Of a stretch of DNA of 13,082 bases, positions 6,510 through 13,082 are shown one piece after another. The translations under genes and the position numbers were made by a program. Every line of letters starts with the position of its first letter. The stretch's first letter is position 1. This DNA is from an uncultured Pseudomonadota bacterium (lineage in GTDB: Bacteria; Pseudomonadota; Gammaproteobacteria; Burkholderiales; SG8-39). The stretch covers positions 1 to 13,082 of the forward strand of contig CAITSH010000174.1 in the NCBI GenBank assembly GCA_903895005.1, in the 5' to 3' direction. Below the pieces are notes generated by a model. The model worked only from the letters and a program-made list of their open reading frames with translations, did no database searches and was not told the origin of the DNA.

Positions 6510-7112
6510 TCAGACCCAAACCTGCAACACGTATTCCCAGGGCATTTGCGCGTTGAGCATGTCCACGCGCTGCAGCTTGACGCGCCAGCCGTCACGGGTC
6601 TTTTTCAGCTGATGGCGGTAAGTGCCGGCAAAGTGGCGCAGGTCATCGCGCCGCATTTCCAGCATGTGGAAGCGCGAACGTACCTGCACCTCGTCGCCGG
6701 CGGCCTTTTCGATCACCACATTGGAGACGATGTGGCTGGTGCCCCACTCGGCCTCTTGTGACGCCGCGTTCGGATGCAGCACGCGTTTCATGCGCACCGT
6801 CATCAGGTCGCGGTCTTCGGTGAATATCGAAGGCACGCCATCCCAGTGCGTGTGACCGGTATCAACCGCCGCCCAGTAGACGCCGTCCACGGCAAACTGG
6901 TCGATGAAGCCCTGCCAGTTCTTGGTGTCGAGCAGCTGCGCCTGGTTGTACAGGAACTGCTCGACCTCATGCTGCAGATCCCGCCCCGCCGGTTTGCTCT
7001 TGGGCTTTGCGACCACCTTTTTAGCGGCGCTCACCACCTTGCGCGCCGGCGCTTTCTTTTTAGCCGGCAGCGGTTTCTTCATGACTTTTTTCTGCTTCTT
7101 GGTCGCAGCCAT
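6510..7112 (-). CDS. Ring-hydroxylating dioxygenase beta subunit with a Lys-rich N-terminal tail
   Basis: This is the small subunit of a Rieske non-heme iron oxygenase. It has an NTF2/SnoaL-like fold that usually supports the alpha3beta3 assembly and has no redox centre. The conserved domain covers about residues 46-200: HEVEQFLYNQAQLLD, then VYWAAVDTGHTHWDG, HPNAASQEAEWGTSHIVSNV, RRDDLRHFAGTYRHQLKK and a normal C-terminus. The first 45 residues are not part of that domain. They hold 15 Lys and 2 Arg among Ala, Val and Pro (KKPLPAKKKAPARK...), like a histone H1-type tail. The start is well supported: its ATG overlaps the alpha-subunit stop as TAATG, and AAGGAGG lies 7 nt upstream. Met11 is the only other ATG before the domain and would still keep most of the tail. 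Confidence 0.92.
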   Translation of the reverse strand: MAATKKQKKVMKKPLPAKKKAPARKVVSAAKKVVAKPKSKPAGRDLQHEVEQFLYNQAQLLDTKNWQGFIDQFAVDGVYWAAVDTGHTHWDGVPSIFTEDRDLMTVRMKRVLHPNAASQEAEWGTSHIVSNVVIEKAAGDEVQVRSRFHMLEMRRDDLRHFAGTYRHQLKKTRDGWRVKLQRVDMLNAQMPWEYVLQVWV

Positions 7113-8425
7113 TATTTGGCCTCCTTCAAGTAGGTCGTCCAGGCGCGGAATTGCGCGCGCATCGGCGCTTCCGAGCAGCCGTTGTGCGATCGGATCACCT
7201 TGCCGTCATCGCTGTCGCGGCCGTAGTCGCGGTGAAAGCTGACCCAGTCCCCGCCGTCCGATTCCAGGCCCCATTGGCCGCGCTGCCAGTTCTCAAGGTC
7301 GTCGGCGTTGACCATGGTCGATGGTGAGTTGACGAGGTTGTAGTACCACAGCGAGCGCCGGTAAATCGCCTCGGGCGCCCCGACCAGCCGAAAGTGCCAG
7401 ATTTCCGATAGCGTGCGGTTGGGCGCGATCGGGCGCAGCACACGTAACTGCTGCAGCGGCGACTGTATGGAGACGCACGGATAGAGCAGCACGTGGTGGA
7501 TGTTGCGCGACAGGTACTCTTCCATCTTGTCTTTGCCGTAGGCCTTGGTCAGCACCGCCTCGTGCGCCTTGGTGTCCGGGTCGGTCGGGCGCAGGCCCAT
7601 GTAGCCGCTGAATATGATGTGGCCGTAGGGGTAGCCGGTGTTGGTCAGCGTCGCCCATTTCTCGAACGGCGTGGTGAAGGCCGACAGGTAGTGGTAGTGC
7701 AGCAATTCCTTGCCGGTTTCGCGCTTGATCTTGCGCTCGACCTCGGCCGCGGCCTGGCCGGTGGACTTGTGCGTCACCGAAGGGTGCACGGCGTCGATCT
7801 GGTTTTCCATGAAGAACTTCCAGTTCGAACGCTGCACCACGCGGTTGCAGGGCATGATCGCCTCGACCTTGCCCACTGGCGAGCGGTCGCACATGTCGTC
7901 GATGGCAACCTTGGTTGTGCCCATCCATTCGAGTAGCGACGGGCCTTTTCCGGCAAGGCTGGCGAAATAAAAACCTCGATAGGAATCCACGCGTGCCGCC
8001 GGTTTCATGCTGAACTGGGGGTCGTTCTTGTCGAACTGCGTGCCGTCGTAACCGCGCTCGAGCGGCACCGATTCGATCTTGCCGGTGAGGTCAAAGCGCC
8101 AGGCGTGGTAGGGGCAGCTGAGAGCATCGCCGGCATTGCCGTGATGGCTGCCGCAGACCTGCACGCCGCGGTGCGGGCAGCGGTTGTAGAGCACGCTGAT
8201 CTTGTCATCGTTGCCGCGCACCATGACCATGGGCTGGCGGCCGACCTGGAAGGTCCAGTAATCGCCAGCCTTGGGGATCTGCGTTTCATGGCCGCAATAA
8301 ATCCAGGTTTTCTCGTAGATGTGCTTGATCTCGAGATCGAAAATATCCTGGTCGACATAGCAGGCGCGATGAACGCGGTCTGGCTCGACCAGTTTGGCCA
8401 GGTTGGGTATTTTCTCGTGCAGCAT
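7112..8425 (-). CDS. Rieske ring-hydroxylating oxygenase alpha subunit
   Basis: This is the catalytic large subunit of an aromatic-ring-hydroxylating oxygenase, 437 residues. The Rieske [2Fe-2S] ligands are Cys83-x-His85 (RCPHRG) and Cys104-x-x-His107 (CPYHAW). The mononuclear iron site shows NWKFFMENQIDAVHPSVTH, with Asp211 as the bridging residue and His214 and His219 as ligands. The third ligand is probably an Asp in NADDLENW near residue 370. The start at 8425 has AAGGAGG four nt upstream. A MarR-type gene lies 42 nt upstream on the same strand and the beta gene overlaps the stop by 1 nt, so the three form one operon. No ferredoxin or reductase gene is in the window. The substrate cannot be read from the sequence; benzoate, anthranilate or salicylate-like aromatic acids are typical of the class. 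Confidence 0.94.
   Translation of the reverse strand: MLHEKIPNLAKLVEPDRVHRACYVDQDIFDLEIKHIYEKTWIYCGHETQIPKAGDYWTFQVGRQPMVMVRGNDDKISVLYNRCPHRGVQVCGSHHGNAGDALSCPYHAWRFDLTGKIESVPLERGYDGTQFDKNDPQFSMKPAARVDSYRGFYFASLAGKGPSLLEWMGTTKVAIDDMCDRSPVGKVEAIMPCNRVVQRSNWKFFMENQIDAVHPSVTHKSTGQAAAEVERKIKRETGKELLHYHYLSAFTTPFEKWATLTNTGYPYGHIIFSGYMGLRPTDPDTKAHEAVLTKAYGKDKMEEYLSRNIHHVLLYPCVSIQSPLQQLRVLRPIAPNRTLSEIWHFRLVGAPEAIYRRSLWYYNLVNSPSTMVNADDLENWQRGQWGLESDGGDWVSFHRDYGRDSDDGKVIRSHNGCSEAPMRAQFRAWTTYLKEAK
7120..7126 (-). promoter_or_regulatory. Strong Shine-Dalgarno for the dioxygenase beta subunit
   Basis: On the minus strand AAGGAGG is followed by 7 nt and then the ATG at 7112, inside the end of the alpha gene. 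This site decides the start codon, and so shows that the lysine-rich tail is very probably translated. Confidence 0.85.
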
Positions 8426-8467
8426 GGCGCCTCCTTGCGGTGTGCGGTTGGGTGATGAGGTTGTTGC

Positions 8468-8980
8468 TCAGGCGGCGCGCTGTTTTGCGCCGTTGCCCGA
8501 TTTCGTTGATGTTGTTGCGTCTGTCGCCGGCACGCCGGCGTCCAGGTTTTGTTTCATTTGCTGCAGGGTCCAGCGCAGCATTTCGGCCGCGCCTTCGGGA
8601 AGTCCGGCGCGGGCGATGGTGTCTATGCGTTCGGCGTCCGGCCAGATGCGCGAAAACAGCTTGCGCCCCTCCGCTGTCAGCGACAGCCGCGTGATGCGCA
8701 TGTCGTTGGCATCGGCAAGCCGGGACAGCCAGCCCGAGCGGACCATCCGGTCCACGGTGCGTGTGAGGGTGGTGCGGTCGATGGTGGTGGCGTCGGAAAG
8801 TTCGCTCATCGAGCAACGCTGGCGGCTGTAGAGCGCGGCGAGGGTGCGCCATTCCGGAACGCGTAGTTGATGGGCTTTGAGCGCGGCGGCCAGTTCGCGG
8901 TCACGTGCGCCGACCACCTGGGTCAGCCAGTAAAACGTGTGGCTGTCGAGGTTGAAGGCGGGGCGAATAGTGTCGACCAT
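8468..8980 (-). CDS. MarR-family transcriptional regulator
   Basis: This is a 170-residue winged-helix regulator of the MarR type, usually a dimeric repressor relieved by phenolic or aromatic ligands. The core is seen in LRVPEWRTLAALYSRQRCSMSELSDATTI, the recognition-helix region DRTTLTRTVDRMVRSGWLSR, and the wing DANDMRITRLSLTAEG. The first 40 residues and residues 110-150 would form the dimer helices. The last 20 residues are low-complexity (Ala, Thr, Lys). The start at 8980 has AAGG with 7-nt spacing. Lying first in the dioxygenase operon, it likely controls that operon, and perhaps the divergent threonate operon, through the inverted repeats at 9003-9027 and 9079-9092. The ligand is unknown. 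Confidence 0.93.
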   Translation of the reverse strand: MVDTIRPAFNLDSHTFYWLTQVVGARDRELAAALKAHQLRVPEWRTLAALYSRQRCSMSELSDATTIDRTTLTRTVDRMVRSGWLSRLADANDMRITRLSLTAEGRKLFSRIWPDAERIDTIARAGLPEGAAEMLRWTLQQMKQNLDAGVPATDATTSTKSGNGAKQRAA

Positions 8981-9002
8981 ATAAATACCTTAGCGAAAAA
9001 TG

Positions 9003-9027
9003 AGTGCGTTTGCAAATAAAATGCGCT
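9003..9027. promoter_or_regulatory. Candidate operator A (imperfect inverted repeat) upstream of marR
   Basis: AGTGCGTTT (9003-9011) and AAATGCGCT (9019-9027) form a 9-nt inverted repeat with 7 of 9 matches and a 7-nt spacer. It lies 23-47 nt before the marR start. It shares the half-site AGTGCGTT with operator B. Binding by the MarR protein is inferred. Confidence 0.45.
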
Positions 9028-9068
9028 ATGCCGTCGACTATTTCCATGCTGCAGCGCCGGAAAATTTT

Positions 9069-9074
9069 TATAAA
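9069..9074 (+). promoter_or_regulatory. Candidate -10 box of the ltnD operon
   Basis: TATAAA lies in an AT-rich run (9061-9078) and its expected start point would fall at about 9081, inside palindrome B. The sequence 17 bp upstream (ATGCTG) is a poor -35, so activator help or another promoter is possible. Confidence 0.4.
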
Positions 9075-9078
9075 AAAC

Positions 9079-9092
9079 AGTGCGTTCGCACT
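9079..9092. promoter_or_regulatory. Candidate operator B (perfect palindrome) upstream of ltnD
   Basis: AGTGCGTTCGCACT is a perfect 6-2-6 inverted repeat placed just after the TATAAA box, so a bound dimer would cover the likely transcription start. The AGTGCGTT half is repeated 76 bp to the left in operator A. Confidence 0.5.
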
Positions 9093-9158
9093 CCTGCTGT
9101 GCGTGTAGACGCGGTGCCGCACGGTGGCGCGGTATGATTCGCCGGAGGGGGAGTGAAT

Positions 9159-10058
9159 ATGACTAAAAAAACAGCAGTGGGCGTGATCGGTTTAGGGTCC
9201 ATGGGCGGCGGCGTGGCCAAATCGCTTCTCCGGGCCGGCTTTGCCACGCGGGTTTGCGATGTGCGAACCGATGTCGTGCGCGGCTTTGCTGATGCCGGCG
9301 CGATTGCCTGCGCCACGCCGGCTCTTCTGGCCGCTGAATGCGATGTCGTCATCGTGCTGGTGGTCAATGCCGAGCAATGCGAGGGCGTGATGTTCGGCAA
9401 GGACGGTGCCGCCGACGGATTGCGTCCGGGCAGTGTCGTGGTGGTGAGCGTGACGCTTGCGCCAGATATCGCCATCGCAATCGGCAAACGCCTCGCCGAA
9501 CGCGGCGTGCTGATGATAGATGGGCCCGTCTCCGGTGGCGCGGCAAAGGCCGCAAGCGGCGAGATGACCGTGATGGCTTCCGGCGCCCCCGAAGCCTTTG
9601 TGAAATGTGAGTCGATATTCGAGGCCATCGCCACCAAGGTCTACCGGCTGGGTGATGCGCCCGGCGCCGGGTCGCGCGTCAAAATGATCAACCAGTTGCT
9701 CGCCGGCGTGCATATCGCCGCACTGGGTGAGGCCATGGCGCTGGGCATCAAGGCTGGCGCTGATCCCGAGGTCTTGTACGAGGTCATTTCCAACAGCGCC
9801 GGCAGTTCCTGGATGTTCCAGAATCGCGTGCCGCACATCCTTGCGGGCGATTACACCCCGCTTTCGGCCGTGAACATTTTCGTCAAGGACCTGGGCATCG
9901 TGCTCGATGCCGCAAAAAAATCGGCCTTTCCCCTGCCGCTTACCGCGACCGCGCACCAGATGTTCATGATGGCCGCGGCCGCCGGTTACGGTGGTGAGGA
10001 TGATTCCGCGGTAATCAAGATTTTCCCCGGCGTTGACCTGCCCAAACCAAAAAAATAA
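9159..10058 (+). CDS. ltnD: LtnD, L-threonate dehydrogenase
   Basis: LtnD oxidises L-threonate to 2-oxo-tetronate with NAD+. It belongs to the beta-hydroxyacid (3-hydroxyisobutyrate) dehydrogenase family and is cytosolic. From ATG 9159 the protein has 299 residues; GTG 9153 is also in frame but lies only 4 nt after GGAGG (9144-9148), so the ATG is favoured. The Rossmann motif is GLGSMG at residues 11-16. The substrate-binding loop DGPVSGG is at 121-127, and the catalytic lysine is Lys175 in VKMINQLL with Asn178. The C-terminal helical domain carries FVKDLGIVLDAAK, and GGEDDSAVIKIF near the end, typical of this subgroup. The assignment to threonate rather than another hydroxyacid rests on the three otn genes that follow. 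Confidence 0.93.
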   Translation: MTKKTAVGVIGLGSMGGGVAKSLLRAGFATRVCDVRTDVVRGFADAGAIACATPALLAAECDVVIVLVVNAEQCEGVMFGKDGAADGLRPGSVVVVSVTLAPDIAIAIGKRLAERGVLMIDGPVSGGAAKAASGEMTVMASGAPEAFVKCESIFEAIATKVYRLGDAPGAGSRVKMINQLLAGVHIAALGEAMALGIKAGADPEVLYEVISNSAGSSWMFQNRVPHILAGDYTPLSAVNIFVKDLGIVLDAAKKSAFPLPLTATAHQMFMMAAAAGYGGEDDSAVIKIFPGVDLPKPKK

Positions 10059-10064
10059 TTCAGT

Positions 10065-10088
10065 GGAGAACGGACGGTTGCGTCCGTT
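10065..10088 (+). promoter_or_regulatory. Shine-Dalgarno plus hairpin in the ltnD-otnK gap
   Basis: GGAG at 10065-10068 is followed at once by a perfect 8-bp stem (AACGGACG paired with CGTCCGTT) with a GTTG loop. No U-tract follows. There is no Shine-Dalgarno close to the otnK ATG at 10101. If the hairpin forms, GGAG would be brought to about 12 nt from that start. The functional reading is inference. Confidence 0.5.
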
Positions 10089-10100
10089 GAACGATAGATC

Positions 10101-11375
10101 ATGAGCCTATTGCTGGGTTGCATCGCCGATGATTTCACCGGCGCCACGGATCTTGCCAACAACCTGGTGCGCGGCGGCATGCGCACGGTCCAGACCATCG
10201 GCGTGCCTACCGGCGCGCTATCCGATGAAGTTGATGCGGTGGTGGTGGCACTCAAGTCGCGCACCATTCCCGCCGCCGAGGCGATCGCGCAGTCGCTTGA
10301 AGCGCTCAGGTGGTTGCAGGCGCAGGGCTGCCGGCAGTTTTATTTCAAGTATTGCTCGACCTTCGATTCCACGGCGCTGGGTAATATCGGTCCGGTCGCC
10401 GAAGCGCTGATGCAGGCGCTTGGCACTGATTTCACCATCGCTTGTCCGGCGTTTCCCGAGAACAAGCGCACGGTGTTCAAGGGCTACCTCTTTGCCGGTG
10501 ATGTGTTGCTCAATGAATCGGGCATGCAAAACCATCCGCTCACCCCCATGACCGATGCGAACCTGGTGCGCGTGCTGCAGGCGCAGTGCAAGGGAAAGGT
10601 CGGCCTCATTGATTACGAGGTCGTGGCACGCGGAGCGGCGGCCATTGCGACGCGCATCGATGCGCTCAAGTCCGAGGGCGTGCGTCTTGCCGTCATCGAC
10701 GCCGTGTCCAATGACGACCTGATGCGCATGGGCAAGGCTTTCGCGGATATGCCCTTGCTGACGGCCGGATCGGGGGTGGCCATCGGGCTGCCGCAGAATT
10801 TTGCCGCTGCGGGATTGCTCCGTGAGGCAGGTAGCGCTTCGGTGCTGCCGGCCCTGCCCGGAAATGCGGCCATTGTGTCGGGGAGCTGTTCGTTGGCCAC
10901 CAACGCGCAGGTGGCCGAATTCAAGCGGGCCGGCGGCGCCGCTTATCTGCTTGATCCGCTCAAACTCGCAAGCGGCGAACCGGAAGTGGCGCGCGCCCTT
11001 GACTGGGCGAAGCCGCAGCTGGCATCGGGCAAGGGGCCGGTGTTGGTCTATTCAACGGCCGAGGCGAACGCCGTCAAGGCGGTGCAGGCGAAGCTCGGAG
11101 TTGGCGAGGCCGGCGCCATGGTCGAGCATGCCATCGCGGCTATCGCCAAAGGCCTGGTTGACGCGGGTGTCAGCCGCTTGATCGTCGCCGGTGGCGAAAC
11201 CTCGGGTGCGGTGGTGCAGGCATTGGGTGTCACGGCGCTGCGCATCGGCCCGCAAATCGACCCGGGCGTGCCCTGGACGGCGACGGTGGGTGGCAAGCCC
11301 ATCTTGCTCGCGCTCAAGTCGGGCAATTTTGGCACGCCTGATTTTTTTACCAAGGCTTTTGCGCAACTGAACTAG
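10101..11375 (+). CDS. otnK: OtnK, 3-oxo-tetronate kinase (DUF1537 family)
   Basis: OtnK phosphorylates 3-oxo-tetronate at O4 using ATP, giving the substrate for OtnC. The 424-residue protein is a typical two-domain four-carbon acid sugar kinase. The N-terminal domain opens with IADDFTGATDLANNLVRGG (residues 8-26), the sugar-acid binding signature, and contains KYCSTFDSTALGNIGPV and CPAFPENKRTVFKGYLF. The nucleotide-binding C-terminal domain starts near 255 with VSGSCSLATNAQ and has the glycine-rich AGGETSGAV at 363-371. The start lacks a nearby Shine-Dalgarno; a GGAG sits beyond a hairpin upstream. The neighbours ltnD, otnC and otnI point to OtnK rather than the D-threonate or erythronate kinases of the same family. 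Confidence 0.93.
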   Translation: MSLLLGCIADDFTGATDLANNLVRGGMRTVQTIGVPTGALSDEVDAVVVALKSRTIPAAEAIAQSLEALRWLQAQGCRQFYFKYCSTFDSTALGNIGPVAEALMQALGTDFTIACPAFPENKRTVFKGYLFAGDVLLNESGMQNHPLTPMTDANLVRVLQAQCKGKVGLIDYEVVARGAAAIATRIDALKSEGVRLAVIDAVSNDDLMRMGKAFADMPLLTAGSGVAIGLPQNFAAAGLLREAGSASVLPALPGNAAIVSGSCSLATNAQVAEFKRAGGAAYLLDPLKLASGEPEVARALDWAKPQLASGKGPVLVYSTAEANAVKAVQAKLGVGEAGAMVEHAIAAIAKGLVDAGVSRLIVAGGETSGAVVQALGVTALRIGPQIDPGVPWTATVGGKPILLALKSGNFGTPDFFTKAFAQLN

Positions 11376-11397
11376 GCAAATCAGGAACGGGGCTGCG

Positions 11398-12042
11398 ATG
11401 AAGGACAACACCGAAAACGCTTTGCGCGAACACATCTGTGACCTTGGTCGCTCGATATTCGATCGCGGCCTGACGCATGGCTCGACCGGCAACATCAGCG
11501 CACGCTGTGCCGATGGCTGGTTGCTGACGCCAACAGGCTCCAATCTCGGGCGCCTCGACCCGGCGCGGCTTTCAAAACTCGATTGGAGCGGCAAGCTGAT
11601 TTCAGGGGACGCGCCGTCCAAGGAAAACTTCCTGCATCTGGCGATGTACCAGGAGCGCGCCAAAAGCCAGGCGGTCATCCACCTGCACTCAACCCACTCG
11701 GTCGCGGTCTCGGTGCTCGATGACGTGGATCCGGCCGATGTATTGCCGCCCATTACCGCGTACTACGTCATGCGCATCGGCAGCCTGCCGCTGGTGCCTT
11801 ACTTCGCGCCCGGTGACATGAAGCTCGCCGAGGCGGTGCGCGGTTTTGCCGGCAAGCACCACGCCATGCTGCTGGCCAATCACGGGCCGGTGGTGGCCGG
11901 TTCCAGCCTGTCGGCGGCGGCCGACGCCATCGAAGAACTCGAAGCCACGGCAAAACTGCATCTGTTGCTGCAAGGACGCAAAGTGCGCTGTCTCAGTTGC
12001 GAGCAGGTCGCCGACATCAAGCAGCGCCACCCCGCCGGTTGA
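11398..12042 (+). CDS. otnC: OtnC, 3-oxo-tetronate 4-phosphate decarboxylase
   Basis: OtnC decarboxylates 3-oxo-tetronate 4-phosphate to dihydroxyacetone phosphate and CO2, feeding glycolysis. It is a zinc enzyme of the class II aldolase/adducin family. The 214 residues show the phosphate-binding GSTGNIS (28-34) and TPTGSNLG (44-51), the acidic catalytic Glu76 in SKENFLH, and the metal histidines His95 and His97 (HLHSTHS) and His162 (LANHGP). These match the fuculose-phosphate aldolase pattern. AGGAACGGGG (11383-11392) serves as ribosome binding site, 22 nt after the otnK stop. The length is normal and no defects are visible. Confidence 0.94.
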   Translation: MKDNTENALREHICDLGRSIFDRGLTHGSTGNISARCADGWLLTPTGSNLGRLDPARLSKLDWSGKLISGDAPSKENFLHLAMYQERAKSQAVIHLHSTHSVAVSVLDDVDPADVLPPITAYYVMRIGSLPLVPYFAPGDMKLAEAVRGFAGKHHAMLLANHGPVVAGSSLSAAADAIEELEATAKLHLLLQGRKVRCLSCEQVADIKQRHPAG

Positions 12043-12089
12043 CGCATCCGCAGCCCGTTTGAAATACCTGCAAGCCCAAGGACAAGACC

Positions 12090-12866
12090 ATGCCAAAACT
12101 CGCCGCCAATACTTCAATGATGTACCAGGAACATGGGTTCCTTGACCGCTTTGACGCTGCCGCCAAAGACGGCTTCAAGGCCGTCGAGTTTCTGTTTCCA
12201 TACGACGTGCCAGCCGCCGACATCAAACGACGCCTCGACGCCAACGGTCTTGCGCTGGCGCTGTTCAACGGTCCGCCCGGCAGCTGGGCGGGCGGCGAAC
12301 GCGGCATCGCCTCCATTCCCGGTCGCGAAGTCGAATTCAAGCAAAGCATTGCCAAGGCACTCGAGTATGCGAGCGTGCTCGGTAACAAGCGCCTGCATGT
12401 GATGGCCGGCCTGATCCAGCCCGGGCAGGATCGCGCGCGCCATCGCGAGGTCTATGTGAAGAGTCTCGCCCACGCGACAAAAGAGGCGGCGTCACTGGGT
12501 ATTACCGTCGTGATCGAGCCCATTAACACGCGCGACATTCCCGGTTTTTTTCTCAACCGCCAGGACGAGGCGCATGCAATCTGCACCGAAGTGGGCGCGG
12601 CCAACCTCAAGGTGCAGTTCGACCTGTACCACTGCCAGATCGTCGAGGGCGATCTGGCGATGAACATGAAAAAATACTTTCCCGGTATTGGCCACATCCA
12701 GATCGCCGGGGTGCCCGAGCGCCAGGAACCGGATATCGGCGAGATCAACTACCCGTATTTGTTCCGGCTGATGGATGAGCTCGGATACGACGGCTGGGTT
12801 GGTTGCGAGTACCGGCCGCGCGGCAAGACATCAGACGGTTTGGTCTGGGCGAAGCCCTGGTTGTAA
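12090..12866 (+). CDS. otnI: OtnI, 2-oxo-tetronate isomerase (hydroxypyruvate isomerase family)
   Basis: OtnI converts 2-oxo-tetronate, made by LtnD, to 3-oxo-tetronate for OtnK. It is a TIM-barrel protein of the xylose isomerase-like/Hyi family. The 258-residue sequence has [38 protein letters not shown] and LHVMAG. The expected metal and catalytic residues are at the family positions: Glu143 (VIEPIN), Asp178 (FDLYHCQ), Gln204 (HIQIAG) and Glu240 (GCEYRP). AAGGA (12078-12082) is 7 nt before the ATG. It is the last gene of the operon, 47 nt after otnC. Hydroxypyruvate isomerase (Hyi) is the close alternative name, but there are no glyoxylate-pathway genes next to it. Confidence 0.93.
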   Translation: MPKLAANTSMMYQEHGFLDRFDAAAKDGFKAVEFLFPYDVPAADIKRRLDANGLALALFNGPPGSWAGGERGIASIPGREVEFKQSIAKALEYASVLGNKRLHVMAGLIQPGQDRARHREVYVKSLAHATKEAASLGITVVIEPINTRDIPGFFLNRQDEAHAICTEVGAANLKVQFDLYHCQIVEGDLAMNMKKYFPGIGHIQIAGVPERQEPDIGEINYPYLFRLMDELGYDGWVGCEYRPRGKTSDGLVWAKPWL

Positions 12867-12959
12867 GTGCGTAAGCGTGTAAGCCGATGGCGGGTCCTGA
12901 CGGCTTAGCTACGTAATCTGAAATAGGCTGGAAATGTCCGTCTGGCGCGGGTTTCCAGC
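12863..12959. repeat. Short tandem repeat and two hairpins after otnI
   Basis: Three degenerate 8-nt units beginning GTAAG (GTAAGTGC, GTAAGCGT, GTAAGCCG) run from 12863 to 12886, the first overlapping the otnI stop. Stem 1 pairs TAAGCCG (12880-12886) with CGGCTTA (12901-12907). Stem 2 pairs GCTGGAAA (12927-12934) with TTTCCAGC (12952-12959). Neither has a U-tract, so factor-independent termination is not clear. They may be operon-end structures or old mobile-element remnants. Confidence 0.45.
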
Positions 12960-12965
12960 TTATGT

Positions 12966-13082
12966 GCGAATTAAACCTCGAAGTGCAACATCCGGGCATT
13001 AGAGGAAGGTGAGATGCCCCGGGGTGTACCTTTCTGTTTGCGAAGACGGATAGGAGCATCCCATGCGCTACAAGCATCTCAC
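12966..13082 (+). mobile_element. Possible left end of an IS30-family insertion sequence
   Basis: The sequence from about 12966 (GAATTAAACCTCGAAGTGCAAC nearby, ending in GTGCAACA at 12983-12990) resembles tips of some IS30-family elements as I remember them, and lies about 80-95 bp before a transposase-like start. The other end is outside the window and no target duplication can be seen, so the boundary is a guess. Confidence 0.35.
13063..13082 (+). CDS. Start of a probable IS30-family transposase (cut by the window edge)
   Basis: Only six full codons and part of a seventh are visible: MRYKHL plus Thr. This resembles the common start of IS30-family transposases, in which RYxxLT is followed by an (E)ERYQI helix-turn-helix region. 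TAGGAG (13051-13056) is placed well, with 6 nt before the ATG. The call rests on very few residues and on position after the operon end. Confidence 0.45.

Noticed and set aside
8286..8852. Minus-strand open frame overlapping marR and the dioxygenase alpha gene
   Set aside because: His/Arg-rich translation in another frame of two real genes.
8987..8992. TAAGGT (minus strand) as the -10 box of marR
   Set aside because: Its AAGG is 7 nt before the ATG and is better read as the ribosome binding site.
9133..9138. TATGAT as the -10 box of ltnD
   Set aside because: A start about 7 bp later would fall on the Shine-Dalgarno itself and no -35 is seen at the right distance.
1..13082. CRISPR arrays, toxin-antitoxin pairs, prophage or known defence genes
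   Set aside because: I saw no spaced direct repeats of CRISPR type and no proteins of these families anywhere in the window.

Overview
The window looks like a chromosomal piece of a GC-rich Gram-negative bacterium, most likely a betaproteobacterium (Burkholderiales-like). This rests on the tolA-tolB-pal-cpoB-queC order, the protein sequences, and a complete ltnD/otnK/otnC/otnI set. It was judged by eye, without database searches, so the family is uncertain.

Left part (1-5247, all + strand): the 3' end of tolA, then tolB, pal and cpoB, which make up the periplasmic/outer-membrane half of the Tol-Pal envelope system. They are followed by queC (preQ0 synthesis for queuosine) and a YeeE/YedE-family sulfur-compound transporter. 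A consensus-like -10 box and two strong hairpins lie between tolA and tolB. A perfect 16-bp palindrome lies between queC and yeeE.

Middle (5286-6453): two tandem tRNA-Lys genes with different anticodons (UUU, CUU), closed by a 15-bp-stem intrinsic terminator. Then comes a DUF4743/Nudix hydrolase ending in a second hairpin terminator, which also serves the convergent genes to its right.

Minus-strand operon (8980 down to 6510): a MarR-type regulator, a Rieske ring-hydroxylating oxygenase alpha subunit and its beta subunit. Alpha and beta overlap at TAATG. The beta subunit carries an unusual lysine-rich N-terminal tail of about 45 residues, the most distinctive protein feature of the window.

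Right part (9159-12866, + strand): a complete four-gene L-threonate catabolic operon. LtnD oxidises L-threonate to 2-oxo-tetronate, OtnI isomerises it to 3-oxo-tetronate, OtnK phosphorylates this, and OtnC decarboxylates the phosphate to dihydroxyacetone phosphate. The region shared with the divergent marR operon holds two inverted repeats with the same half-site, candidate operators. After otnI come about 200 bp of repeats and hairpins. At the very edge is the start of an ORF whose first seven residues look like an IS30-family transposase.

Most genes are standard families. I see no clear new multi-gene system. The points worth a second look are the lysine-tailed dioxygenase, the divergent control region, and several structured leaders.
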